Shown: in pieces, positions 24,165-32,485 of the stretch
Numbering within the stretch: position 1 is the stretch's first letter
Layout of the letters: each line of letters begins with the position of its first letter
Assembly: GCA_965220505.1 (NCBI GenBank)
Contig: CBDCQE010000002.1
Span: 124,001-188,000, forward strand
Source of the DNA: Bin87 sp965220505
Lineage (GTDB): Bacteria > Chloroflexota > Dehalococcoidia > Lucifugimonadales > UBA3495
Direction: 5' to 3'
DNA: 64,000 nucleotides
Notes under the pieces: generated by a model
The model's input: the letters and a program-made list of their open reading frames with translations, nothing else
Database searches by the model: none
What the model was told of the DNA's origin: nothing
Translations under genes and position numbers: made by a program

Positions 24165-24344
24165 GTCAGAAGCAGGATAGGAGTTATGCACTTGAAGCCA
24201 CGCACCCGTCACTCCGGCGAAAGCCGGAGTCCAGAAATCGCAATGTGAAAGAATCGGAACGATGATTAACTATTTCGGTCACTGGATTCCGGCTTTCGCC
24301 GGAATGACGGTCCCAACTGCGTAAGTCCTATCCTGATTCTGACG
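24165..24344. repeat. Long family B element carrying a family C palindrome, copy 5
   Basis: 180 bp bounded by GTCAGAAGCAGGAT and ATCCTGATTCTGAC. Inside it is a nested pair of CTCCGGCGAAAGCCGGAG and TTCCGGCTTTCGCCGGAA palindromes. It is more than 80 percent identical by eye to 32279-32453. Its right end lies one base before the ATG of the downstream CoA-transferase. Confidence 0.9.
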
Positions 24345-24345
24345 A

Positions 24346-25593
24346 ATGTTCAGGGAAATGAACCACAACAACAGACACCAACCGACCGGCCTCGCCCTGC
24401 AGGGTATCCGAGTGCTCGACTTCACCTGGATTCACGCCGGGCCGTCGGCGACGCGGATCCTCTCCGATCAGGGCGCGGAGGTGATCAAGGTCGAGTCGAA
24501 CAACGCGCTGTCGGTGGTCGGCGGGCCGGCTTCCGCCACGGCGCGGGGGTTGGGCCAGCGGCACAACTGGAACGCGGGGAAGCTGTCCATATCGCTGAAC
24601 ATGAAGACGACACAAGGCATCGACATTGCCAAAAGGCTGGTTGCGGTGTCCGACGTGGTGGCGGAAAACTTCAGCGGACGGGTGATGCCCTCGTGGGGCC
24701 TGGATTACGATTCCATCAGGGCCATCAATCCCGGCATCATCATGCTCAGCATGTCCGGTTTAGGCCGCACCGGGCCGTGGAAAGACCGGGTAAGTTACGG
24801 CCAGACGCTGCAGGCCTGGTCGGGGTTCACCGAGCTAACGGGGTTTCCCGACACCGACCCCAGCGGGCCGGCCAGCGCGTACAGCGACGCCACAGGCGGC
24901 ATGGCCGGCGCGCAGGCCGTGCTCCTGGCGCTGATCCACCGGTCACGGACGGGACGCGGGCAGTGGCTGGACGTCTCGCAGTTCGAGTCGCTGACGTCGC
25001 TGCTGGAAACCCTGGTACTGGACATGAGCGTCAACGGGTCTGCCGCAGTGTCGACGCGTACCGGCAACCGCCTGCCGCATGGTGGCGGCGCTCCCCACGG
25101 CGCGTACCGGTGCCAGGGAGAGGACCGGTGGGTGGCGATCACCGTTTTCACCGACGAGGAATGGCGTGCTTTCGTAGAGGCGCTGGGCTGCCCTCAATGG
25201 ACCCAGGACGAACGATTCGCCACCAGCCATGCTCGTGAGCGCAACACCGACGCACTGGATGCGTTAGTGAATTCATGGACTGCTCAACACACCGCTGAAG
25301 AGGTAATGGCCTTGCTCCAGTCCGCAGGAGTCGCGGCTGGGGTAGTGCAGACCGGGGAAGATCTGTCGCGCGATCCCCAGTTGAAAGAGCGGGGCTTCTT
25401 CCGACGTGTCCCGGACCACCAGGGAGAGGTGCGGATCATAGAGAGCGCGCCCTACAAGATGTCGCGCACACCGGGCAGCGTGACCAGGGGCGCGCCGGCG
25501 TTCGCGGCGGACATGACCTACGTACTGCGCGAATTGCTGGGGATGTCCGACGACGAGGTGGACGAGTGCGCCATCGCCGGCGCGTTTGACTGA
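24346..25593 (+). CDS. CaiB/BaiF-family CoA-transferase
   Basis: The 415-residue class III CoA-transferase has LQGIRVLDFTWIHAGPSATRILSDQGAEVIKVES, HNWNAGKLSISLNMKT, SDVVAENFSGRVMPSWGLDYDSI, LSMSGLGRTGPWKDRVSYGQTLQAWSGF and SRTGRGQWLDVSQFES. It is more diverged from its upstream neighbour than tandem duplicates would be. Start alternatives are ATG 24346 and ATG 24358. Neither has a clear ribosome binding site, because the upstream DNA is a family B element. Confidence 0.92.
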   Translation: MFREMNHNNRHQPTGLALQGIRVLDFTWIHAGPSATRILSDQGAEVIKVESNNALSVVGGPASATARGLGQRHNWNAGKLSISLNMKTTQGIDIAKRLVAVSDVVAENFSGRVMPSWGLDYDSIRAINPGIIMLSMSGLGRTGPWKDRVSYGQTLQAWSGFTELTGFPDTDPSGPASAYSDATGGMAGAQAVLLALIHRSRTGRGQWLDVSQFESLTSLLETLVLDMSVNGSAAVSTRTGNRLPHGGGAPHGAYRCQGEDRWVAITVFTDEEWRAFVEALGCPQWTQDERFATSHARERNTDALDALVNSWTAQHTAEEVMALLQSAGVAAGVVQTGEDLSRDPQLKERGFFRRVPDHQGEVRIIESAPYKMSRTPGSVTRGAPAFAADMTYVLRELLGMSDDEVDECAIAGAFD

Positions 25594-25636
25594 GACGGGT
25601 GCCACATGTAGGCGGCGGCGTGCCGGGGAAAGACGG

Positions 25637-28600
25637 TCAGGTCGTGTCCGCTGACAGCATCGACTGAGCGGCGGCCCGGGCTTCGGCCATAGCGTCGGCA
25701 AGGTTCGGGAGCGCGACTTCCATCTTCGGTTGCAAGTAAAGGAAAACCACCTCCTGGACCGGCTTGCCGGTGATCTGGCTGATGGCGTGGGCGTAGGCTC
25801 CTCCTTGGAGACGATATCGATCTACGACCTCCGGCAACTGCGCCTCGGTAACGGCGTCGGTCTTGTAGTCCACCACCACCAAGCCGTCCTGTTCCTCGAA
25901 CAGCAGGTCAATGAATCCGTGCAGCGAACCGTCGCCGACCGGCGCTGCCACCGGGACTTCGCGCCAGATTCGTTGTGACGCTACGGCTCGCCGGACGACG
26001 TCGCTCTGCACGGCGACTTTCGCCAGTCGGGCAATCTCCTCTTGCCGGTCGGGCACTCCCTCCGCGACGGCCTGCGCCCGGGCTCGGTGTTCGACGCCGG
26101 CGCCGGTGGCAAGGTCAATGGACTGCAACACCGCGTGGACGGCCCGTCCCACCGAGGTGCCCGCCCGGCCGCGACGCCAGGGTTCGGGGGTGTCCTGCTC
26201 GGCCTCCTCATCCCGGTATGCCCGTGAGAGTCCGGTGGCGGCGACGAACTGGGGGCGACTGAGTTCTGCGACGGCGCGTTTCCGGTCTGCCACCCATCGG
26301 TCCAGGTGCTCCGTTGAATGCAGGGATTCATTGAGCACGCGGGGTTCATCCTCGCCGGCGGTTTGGGTTTCAGCTAACGCAGCCAACTCGTTGAGCTCCA
26401 CCGCTTCCCACAGTTCCGCGTGGTTCTCCAGGTATTCCGCGATCACGGCGGCGGTTGTTTTTTGGCCCTTGGACGGCCGGCGCATGCTCAGCACCAGGTG
26501 ATCCCGGGCCCTGGTGGTCGCCACGTACATCAGGCGGATGTGCTCTGCGGCGGACATACGATTGTCGAGTTCAGCCAGCTCCTCGAACCCGGGCGTGGCG
26601 AACCGCGCGGCTGCGGGACCGATGCCCACCTCCACCCGGCCGCTGCCCCGGTCCACGATGACGGGGTTGCCGCCCCTGGCCGGCGCCGAATTGATGCCGG
26701 TAAGGATCACCACGGGGAACTCCAGGCCCTTGGAGCCGTGGATGGTCATTACCCGCACGGCGTCTTCGTCCGATTCCGGGACCGGGGACTCGGTGACGCG
26801 GGCGCCTTCGCTGATCTGGTCGTCCACCCACTGGAGGAAGGCGCGCAGCGTGCCGCCGCCGGCCCGGCTGAATTGTCCCGCCTGTTCCACCAGGAACCGG
26901 TAACGGCGCCACTGCTCTCGCATCCGGGGGTGTCCGACGGCCGATTCCATCAGCTCGCGCTCGCGGACGAACCGGTCGATCAACGCGGCGGTGGACTCGT
27001 CCAGGCGGGCGCGATGGAATGACCGCAGCACGTTGAATGCGTCAAGCGCCGCTTCGTCGCCACGGTCCGGTGAAAGGTTGTTCAGGTAGTCGAAACTGCC
27101 GCCCCTGGCGCGGTGGCGCAGCAGGTCGGCGTCGCTGCATCCGAAGGCGGGAGAGCGCAGCGCGGCCACTGCGGCCACCTGGTCAGCGGGGTCGTCGATG
27201 GCTTTCAGGCAGTTCAGCAGGTCGCGGATCTCCTGGGTTTCGAACACCAGGGACGCGCTTTCCAGGCGGAAGGGTATGTCAGCGTTTTCCAGCCCGCGCT
27301 CCAGCGCCGCCAGACCGGTACGGCGGGGCATGAGGATGCACACGTCCGAATAGCGCACCGGGCGGTAGGTCTCGCATCCGTTGTTGTCGGTTGCCGGCTG
27401 GTCCAGCGTTTCCCACTGCTCGGCTACCATCTGACGGAGCAGGAGGCCGATCTCCCACGCTTCTTCCAGCCGGATTTCGCCTATCGGGGCTTCGACTGCT
27501 TCGTCGCCGAGCGTCCAAACTCGGGGGCGGTAGGGGTTTCCGGTGCCACCGACCCACAGGGCGGACATTGCGTCGTATCCGGCCTGGGAATCCCCGTTGT
27601 CGTCACCGACGGCATGGGGTTCTTCCATCCACTGCTCAAACAGGCGGTTGACCCAGCCGATGACGGGCTGTTGGGAGCGAAAGTTCTGCACCAGCTTGAG
27701 GGTTCGGCCGCCGGACCGCTCCATGCTCGATTGCAGGCGTTGCATCTGCCCGACGTCGGCGCGGCGGAAACGGTAGATCGATTGCTTGGGATCTCCGACC
27801 ACGAACAGTTTGCCCGGTTCGGGAGTGATCTGATCCCACGGGATCGGCTGGCCCTCGTCCGAGGTTACGGCGTGGGCCGGCGCGGCCAGGAGCGTTGCGA
27901 TTTCGGCCTGGATCGGGTCGGTGTCCTGGGCCTCGTCGATCAGCAGATGGGTGTAGCGGTTGCGGAAGTAGTCGCGAACACTCGCGTTGTCTCGCAGCAG
28001 TTCACCGGCCCACACCAGCAAGTCGTGAAACTCCGCCCGACCCTCGGCGCGGCGCTGGCGCGCGTATTCCAGCACCAGTTGCCGCAGGTCCTCAAGGATG
28101 GGCAGCAGCGCCGTGCGGCGGGCGTTTTGGATTTGATCGTTGGCCTGCTGATCCAGGTCGCTGAGGATGTCCTTGAGGGCGGCGCAGGCATTCTGGCCGG
28201 TGTCCGGGTCGGTGCTCCAGTCTCCCTGGCGGCCTCGGCTCTGGCGCAGGGGCAGCAGGCCCAGCAGAAGGCGGTAGTTGTCGGCCGAGCCGGCGACGGT
28301 TGCCGGCTGGTGGCGGAGCAAGGCCAGCCGGTTCTGGACGTGGTCGTACAGCGGGTCGCCCGGGCCGTTCTTCGAGTAGCCGCACAGCCTTTCCAGCTCG
28401 GGCGCTGCCTCAAGGATTGGTTCCATCGCGGACGGATGCGGACTTTCCGAAGCGCCGAAATCGACGTCTGACAGGTCGCTGTAGTTCTGGTGGAACGCCC
28501 GGGCGACGGTTCTCAGTTGGTTCAGGGTCAAACCCAGGGTGAGGGCCGACGCCAGGTGGGGCGCAAGCTCGGTTTCGCCGTCGAGATGGCGGTCGAGCCA

Positions 28601-29077
28601 ATTGTGCCACTGCTCCTCGAATTTGATGCCGGCGAGGATCTCATCGCTGGTCTCGAAGGACGGCGGCAGTCCGGCCTCAAGGGGGCGTTCGCGCAGCAGG
28701 CCGCCGGCGAAGGAGTGGAGAGTGCAAATGTCCGCCTGGTCCAGGTCGGCGATGCCCTGGTGACAGCGGTCGCGCTCGGTCCGGTCGCGCTGGTCGTCAC
28801 CGGACGCCTTTTCCAGCTCGGAACGGACTCGATCTCTCAGCTCGGCGGCGGCGGCTTCGGTGAAGGTGATGGCGGCGATGCGGTCCAGGGTGGTGGTTCC
28901 GGTGGCAACCAGGTTGGTCACCCGCTGGACGAGGCTGGTGGTTTTGCCGGTGCCCGCGCTGGCCTCGACGAACAGCGTCGCGCCGAGATCGTCTCGAATG
29001 GTTTTCCTGGCGTCGTCATCGACGGGAACGAAGTCGGTGAGACGGTTGCCGGTAGTGACGCCTGGCGCAGTGGTCAT
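25637..29077 (-). CDS. addA: AddA-like UvrD/Rep-type helicase-nuclease
   Basis: The 1146-residue protein has a complete set of SF1A helicase motifs: Walker A ASAGTGKTT at 39-47, AITFTEAAAAELRDRV, HLLIDEAQDTDPIQ, VVGDPKQSIYRFRRADV, VQNFRS, VRVMTIHGSKGLEFPVVIL and LMYVATTRARDHLVLS. A C-terminal PD-(D/E)XK nuclease follows (GFIDLLFEEQDGLVVVDYKTD). This is the AddA layout, the motor-nuclease that processes double-strand breaks for RecA. The ATG at 29077 overlaps the stop of the upstream AddB-like gene by one base, giving coupled translation. The longer frame to 29203 lies inside that gene. Confidence 0.9.
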   Translation of the reverse strand: MTTAPGVTTGNRLTDFVPVDDDARKTIRDDLGATLFVEASAGTGKTTSLVQRVTNLVATGTTTLDRIAAITFTEAAAAELRDRVRSELEKASGDDQRDRTERDRCHQGIADLDQADICTLHSFAGGLLRERPLEAGLPPSFETSDEILAGIKFEEQWHNWLDRHLDGETELAPHLASALTLGLTLNQLRTVARAFHQNYSDLSDVDFGASESPHPSAMEPILEAAPELERLCGYSKNGPGDPLYDHVQNRLALLRHQPATVAGSADNYRLLLGLLPLRQSRGRQGDWSTDPDTGQNACAALKDILSDLDQQANDQIQNARRTALLPILEDLRQLVLEYARQRRAEGRAEFHDLLVWAGELLRDNASVRDYFRNRYTHLLIDEAQDTDPIQAEIATLLAAPAHAVTSDEGQPIPWDQITPEPGKLFVVGDPKQSIYRFRRADVGQMQRLQSSMERSGGRTLKLVQNFRSQQPVIGWVNRLFEQWMEEPHAVGDDNGDSQAGYDAMSALWVGGTGNPYRPRVWTLGDEAVEAPIGEIRLEEAWEIGLLLRQMVAEQWETLDQPATDNNGCETYRPVRYSDVCILMPRRTGLAALERGLENADIPFRLESASLVFETQEIRDLLNCLKAIDDPADQVAAVAALRSPAFGCSDADLLRHRARGGSFDYLNNLSPDRGDEAALDAFNVLRSFHRARLDESTAALIDRFVRERELMESAVGHPRMREQWRRYRFLVEQAGQFSRAGGGTLRAFLQWVDDQISEGARVTESPVPESDEDAVRVMTIHGSKGLEFPVVILTGINSAPARGGNPVIVDRGSGRVEVGIGPAAARFATPGFEELAELDNRMSAAEHIRLMYVATTRARDHLVLSMRRPSKGQKTTAAVIAEYLENHAELWEAVELNELAALAETQTAGEDEPRVLNESLHSTEHLDRWVADRKRAVAELSRPQFVAATGLSRAYRDEEAEQDTPEPWRRGRAGTSVGRAVHAVLQSIDLATGAGVEHRARAQAVAEGVPDRQEEIARLAKVAVQSDVVRRAVASQRIWREVPVAAPVGDGSLHGFIDLLFEEQDGLVVVDYKTDAVTEAQLPEVVDRYRLQGGAYAHAISQITGKPVQEVVFLYLQPKMEVALPNLADAMAEARAAAQSMLSADTT

Positions 29078-32000
29078 CAGTCGCCCTCTCCGGTAGATTC
29101 GGTGAGCTCCAGGTAGCCCGACAGGATGGGATCGGACTTCTTCCGCTCCCAGAGATCGGCACGCCGCGTGGGGCAGACCGCGTCGAAGTCGCAATACTGG
29201 CAATTGGATGGCCCGTACTGGGCCAGCGGGCCGGGGTTAGCGGGGAAGATTCCCCCGTTGATGCCTTCCACGATGCTGGTCACCCCTTCCCGGAATCTCT
29301 CGGCGACGGATTCATCTGCCATGTTGAAATGCGCGGAGGGGGCGAACTGAAATCTGCCCCGGTTGGTGCTGAACCAGTAGGCGGCGGCCACCGTGTCCGC
29401 TTCGGGGAACAACGCGCGGGCCGCCAGCGAATAAACGCCCAGTTGCAGCCGGCGACCCTGATCAATTGGGTCGTCGTCCAGGCCCTTGTACGGGTCCGCG
29501 CTGCCGGTCTTATAGTCGACCACCAGCACCGCTTTGCCGTCGCCGCTGATGTCCATGCGGTCGATCATTCCCCTGAAGCGGATGCCGGAATCAGGGTCGA
29601 TAACTTCCGTTGAATCACGGCCGAATCCGAACCTGGTCTCGACCCGAACATCCGCCGTTTCGCTGGCCTCGCGCAGTAATGAGTCCGCTTCGAGGAAAGT
29701 CTCCAGGTCGGAGAGAATTTCGGTTTTGACCATCTCCCACAGCAGCCGTTTGCCGGTCACGCCGTGGGTTTCCGCTTCCTGAAAGCTCTGCGCTGCGATG
29801 CGCATCAGCCGCTGGTGATCACCGGGACCCCAAGGTTGCCCGGGCACGGGGAGATGGCCGCCCTGCCGGCTCTCTCGGATGAACCGCTCCAGTATCTCGT
29901 GGCCCAGCGTGCCTCGGTCCAGGGCGCTGATGGAGAATATTTCCTCGGGAGTGTCCAACGCGCTGAGCCTGAGAACGTGGGCCAGGAAATAGCGGTATGG
30001 ACAGGCCGCCCAGGTCTCCAGGGCCGTGGGGGAAATGGGCGTTCCATCGGGGCGGATGCCGAAGCTGTCGATCTCTTTGATCCCCGACAGGTTCCCGTCA
30101 TATTCGGTCAACCGGCGCAAGGAACGCTGGCTTGCCAGCCGGCAGGCGCGGGCCATGGAGTCCCGCCGGGCGTAGGGATGGTCGTGAAGGGCTCGGCCGT
30201 GATGTCGCCATTCCAGCAGCCGCTTGCGCCGGAAATCCGCCCCGTCCGTCAGGGCGATTTCATCGGCATTGGCCAGGGCCTGCTGGGGCGAATCATCGGC
30301 GGTGAGCCAATCGTGTCCGCGCCAGCCGGCCAGATCGCTGCTGCGCACCGGACCACCGGCCAAAGCCGATGCCTGCTCGAGAAACCAACGCGATGGGTAC
30401 GCCGGCCGTTGCGATGCGGCGTCCGCTGCCGGGTACGTCAGGGTGCGACGCAATGCCGACGCGACGACGGCGAGATACTCGTACCGCTCCTCCGCCATGC
30501 GGATCTGGATGCGGTCGCGACCACCGGCGGCGGACCAGTCGGGCTCCGTCAACAAAGGGTCGCGTCGCGGCGACGGGGGAACCGCCCCTTCGATCATGCC
30601 CACCAGCCACACGGCGTCAAAGGTCATGCCGGCCGCTCCCGCGAAAGAGGACACGAACACGCCGTGCCCGGTGGGGCCCAGATGCCCAAAGGGGGTCTGC
30701 ATCAACTCGCCGACCATCTGTCGAAACGTAGTCAAGGTGGCGCCGTGGTTCACGCTGTCCGCCGCGGCGAACTCGTCAAGCAATCTCCGGATGCGTTCTG
30801 CGGCATCGCTGTCAGCCTCGCTGATGTCGGTCGCCAGGTAGCTGCGCAACAGGTCTTTCGCCCAGTCCGCGAATTTCTTCCAGGGGCTGCCGTCGGCCGG
30901 CGGATCCAGGTCTTCGGCGAGTTTGTCGATGAAGGCCTGGATATCACGCGCTGCGGCCGCCTCGGATCTCATGCCACGGGCGCGAGACACGCTGGTTTCG
31001 CCGTCGGTTTCCCGGCGGTCAGCGTCTGCGATCAGCCGTTGGGCGTGGGCGTCGAGCCGGTCGCGCCACTGCCGCCGGCCGCTGACGATGCCGGCCTTGC
31101 GGGTCACCACGTCCCACTGGCTGGGGCTGAAACTCGCGGCCGTACCGACCGGGTTCCGCACCGGGCAACTGCTGAGCCATCCCATCACCTCGGACCTGGG
31201 AAACTCGCTTCCGCACAACTCCAGCAAGCCGCTCAGGGTGCGGCCAACGCCGGTGCCGGCCAGCGTCTCGCGGTCGGGTCCGGCCATGGGGATCCCGGCC
31301 ATGCGCAACTCGTCGCGGATCAGGGAGGCGTAGGGATCGGCCATGCGATAGAGGATGGCCATGCGGTGCAACGGCGTGCCGCGCTCGTTGACTTCACGCA
31401 TGATCTGGCGGATAACCCAGCGCAGTTCGTCGTGGGCGGTGGGCGCGACGTGCAAGCGGGCGGAACCGGCGAGCAACGGGACATCCGCGTCGGCGTCCGC
31501 GGGAGCGGTTGGGGAGGCGGTCTTTCCGCGACGCCGGGCCGCCAGGTCCAGCGTCGACTCGTCGGCCACCGCGTCGCCGGTGGTGCCCAGGATAGCCGCG
31601 CACCGGTGTCGCCCCGCCAGAGATTCCATCAACCTGACTTCACCCGGCGAAAGACCGTGGGGCAGGTGGAAGATGATCAGTCCCAAGTCGTCCAATCCGG
31701 GGGCGGCGCCGGCGGTCACCGTTGCGGCTGCCGCCTCGGCCAGGTCTTCCGGGTCGTACCATTCCCCGGCGGTGAGCCGGCGAAAACTGTCATACAGGCG
31801 GGCCATCTCGCCGGCGATGCCGCCACGGGAGGCCAGAGCCGAGCGCATTGCCTCGTCGGTGTTGCGGAGCTGGCGGAACGCGGCGCGAACACTGGATTGT
31901 GTGCTGGGATGCTCGGCTACGACACGCAACGGGCCGTCGGTTTGCGCCAGCGTCTGCCGCACCGCGAGGTTCTCCAACACGCCGGTCAGCGGCTTGCGTC

Positions 32001-32277
32001 CCTGTTGCTCCAGCGCCGCCGCGCCCAGCATTTCGGACAGAACGGGAGCCGGCATAAACCGGACATTGGCGAACCCCGCGCGTCCCAACTCCTGGCGCAG
32101 GGCCAAGCCGGCGTACCGCGTCGGGGTGACCACGGTTACCGGAGCGAGGACGTCGTCCCGTTGCTCTTCTTTGATGAGCCGCCAGAGTTCCCGGGTCAAA
32201 TCCGGAGACAGGCGGTCCACGATGAGACGCGGTGGGCTGGCATGTCCAGCTAGGTGCATGGGATCGTGCGTTGTCAT
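29077..32277 (-). CDS. addB: AddB-like nuclease subunit with probable 4Fe-4S site
   Basis: The 1066-residue protein has a degenerate helicase-like N-terminal two-thirds without a visible Walker A, then a C-terminal PD-(D/E)XK nuclease (IRFRGMIDRMDISGDGKAVLVVDYKTG). One Cys in AACPYRYF and three in NCQYCDFDAVCPTRR give the C-(n)-C-x2-C-x5-C pattern of AddB-type 4Fe-4S nucleases. With AddA it forms the AddAB complex for end resection. It is the first gene of the operon. Its upstream DNA is a family B element starting two bases before the ATG, so any promoter must lie in or beyond the repeat. Confidence 0.88.
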   Translation of the reverse strand: MTTHDPMHLAGHASPPRLIVDRLSPDLTRELWRLIKEEQRDDVLAPVTVVTPTRYAGLALRQELGRAGFANVRFMPAPVLSEMLGAAALEQQGRKPLTGVLENLAVRQTLAQTDGPLRVVAEHPSTQSSVRAAFRQLRNTDEAMRSALASRGGIAGEMARLYDSFRRLTAGEWYDPEDLAEAAAATVTAGAAPGLDDLGLIIFHLPHGLSPGEVRLMESLAGRHRCAAILGTTGDAVADESTLDLAARRRGKTASPTAPADADADVPLLAGSARLHVAPTAHDELRWVIRQIMREVNERGTPLHRMAILYRMADPYASLIRDELRMAGIPMAGPDRETLAGTGVGRTLSGLLELCGSEFPRSEVMGWLSSCPVRNPVGTAASFSPSQWDVVTRKAGIVSGRRQWRDRLDAHAQRLIADADRRETDGETSVSRARGMRSEAAAARDIQAFIDKLAEDLDPPADGSPWKKFADWAKDLLRSYLATDISEADSDAAERIRRLLDEFAAADSVNHGATLTTFRQMVGELMQTPFGHLGPTGHGVFVSSFAGAAGMTFDAVWLVGMIEGAVPPSPRRDPLLTEPDWSAAGGRDRIQIRMAEERYEYLAVVASALRRTLTYPAADAASQRPAYPSRWFLEQASALAGGPVRSSDLAGWRGHDWLTADDSPQQALANADEIALTDGADFRRKRLLEWRHHGRALHDHPYARRDSMARACRLASQRSLRRLTEYDGNLSGIKEIDSFGIRPDGTPISPTALETWAACPYRYFLAHVLRLSALDTPEEIFSISALDRGTLGHEILERFIRESRQGGHLPVPGQPWGPGDHQRLMRIAAQSFQEAETHGVTGKRLLWEMVKTEILSDLETFLEADSLLREASETADVRVETRFGFGRDSTEVIDPDSGIRFRGMIDRMDISGDGKAVLVVDYKTGSADPYKGLDDDPIDQGRRLQLGVYSLAARALFPEADTVAAAYWFSTNRGRFQFAPSAHFNMADESVAERFREGVTSIVEGINGGIFPANPGPLAQYGPSNCQYCDFDAVCPTRRADLWERKKSDPILSGYLELTESTGEGD

Positions 32278-32278
32278 T

Positions 32279-32453
32279 GTCAGAATCAGGAATTACGCAC
32301 TTGAAATCCCACGCCCGTCACTCCGGCGAAAGCCGGAGTCTATAAGTCGCAGTGTGAAAGAATTGGAACGATGGTTAATCATCTCGGGCACTGGATTCCG
32401 GCTTTCGCCGGAATGACGGTCCCAACTGCGTAAGTCCTATCCTGATTCTGACG
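32279..32453. repeat. Long family B element carrying a family C palindrome, copy 6
   Basis: 175 bp bounded by GTCAGAATCAGGA and TCCTGATTCTGAC, with internal CTCCGGCGAAAGCCGGAG and TTCCGGCTTTCGCCGGAA. The middle portion (GTGTGAAAGAATTGGAACGA) also matches copy 5 almost base for base. It fills the gap between the AddB-like and Lhr-type genes. Confidence 0.92.
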
Positions 32454-32485
32454 TTTCCCCACCGCAAACTGGGTATGCGTGAGAC

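Noticed and set aside
29764..32253. An 829-residue open frame on the plus strand, opposite the AddB-like gene
   Set aside because: It is the antisense shadow of a high-GC gene; it shows no family pattern, while the minus frame has clear nuclease and iron-sulfur motifs.
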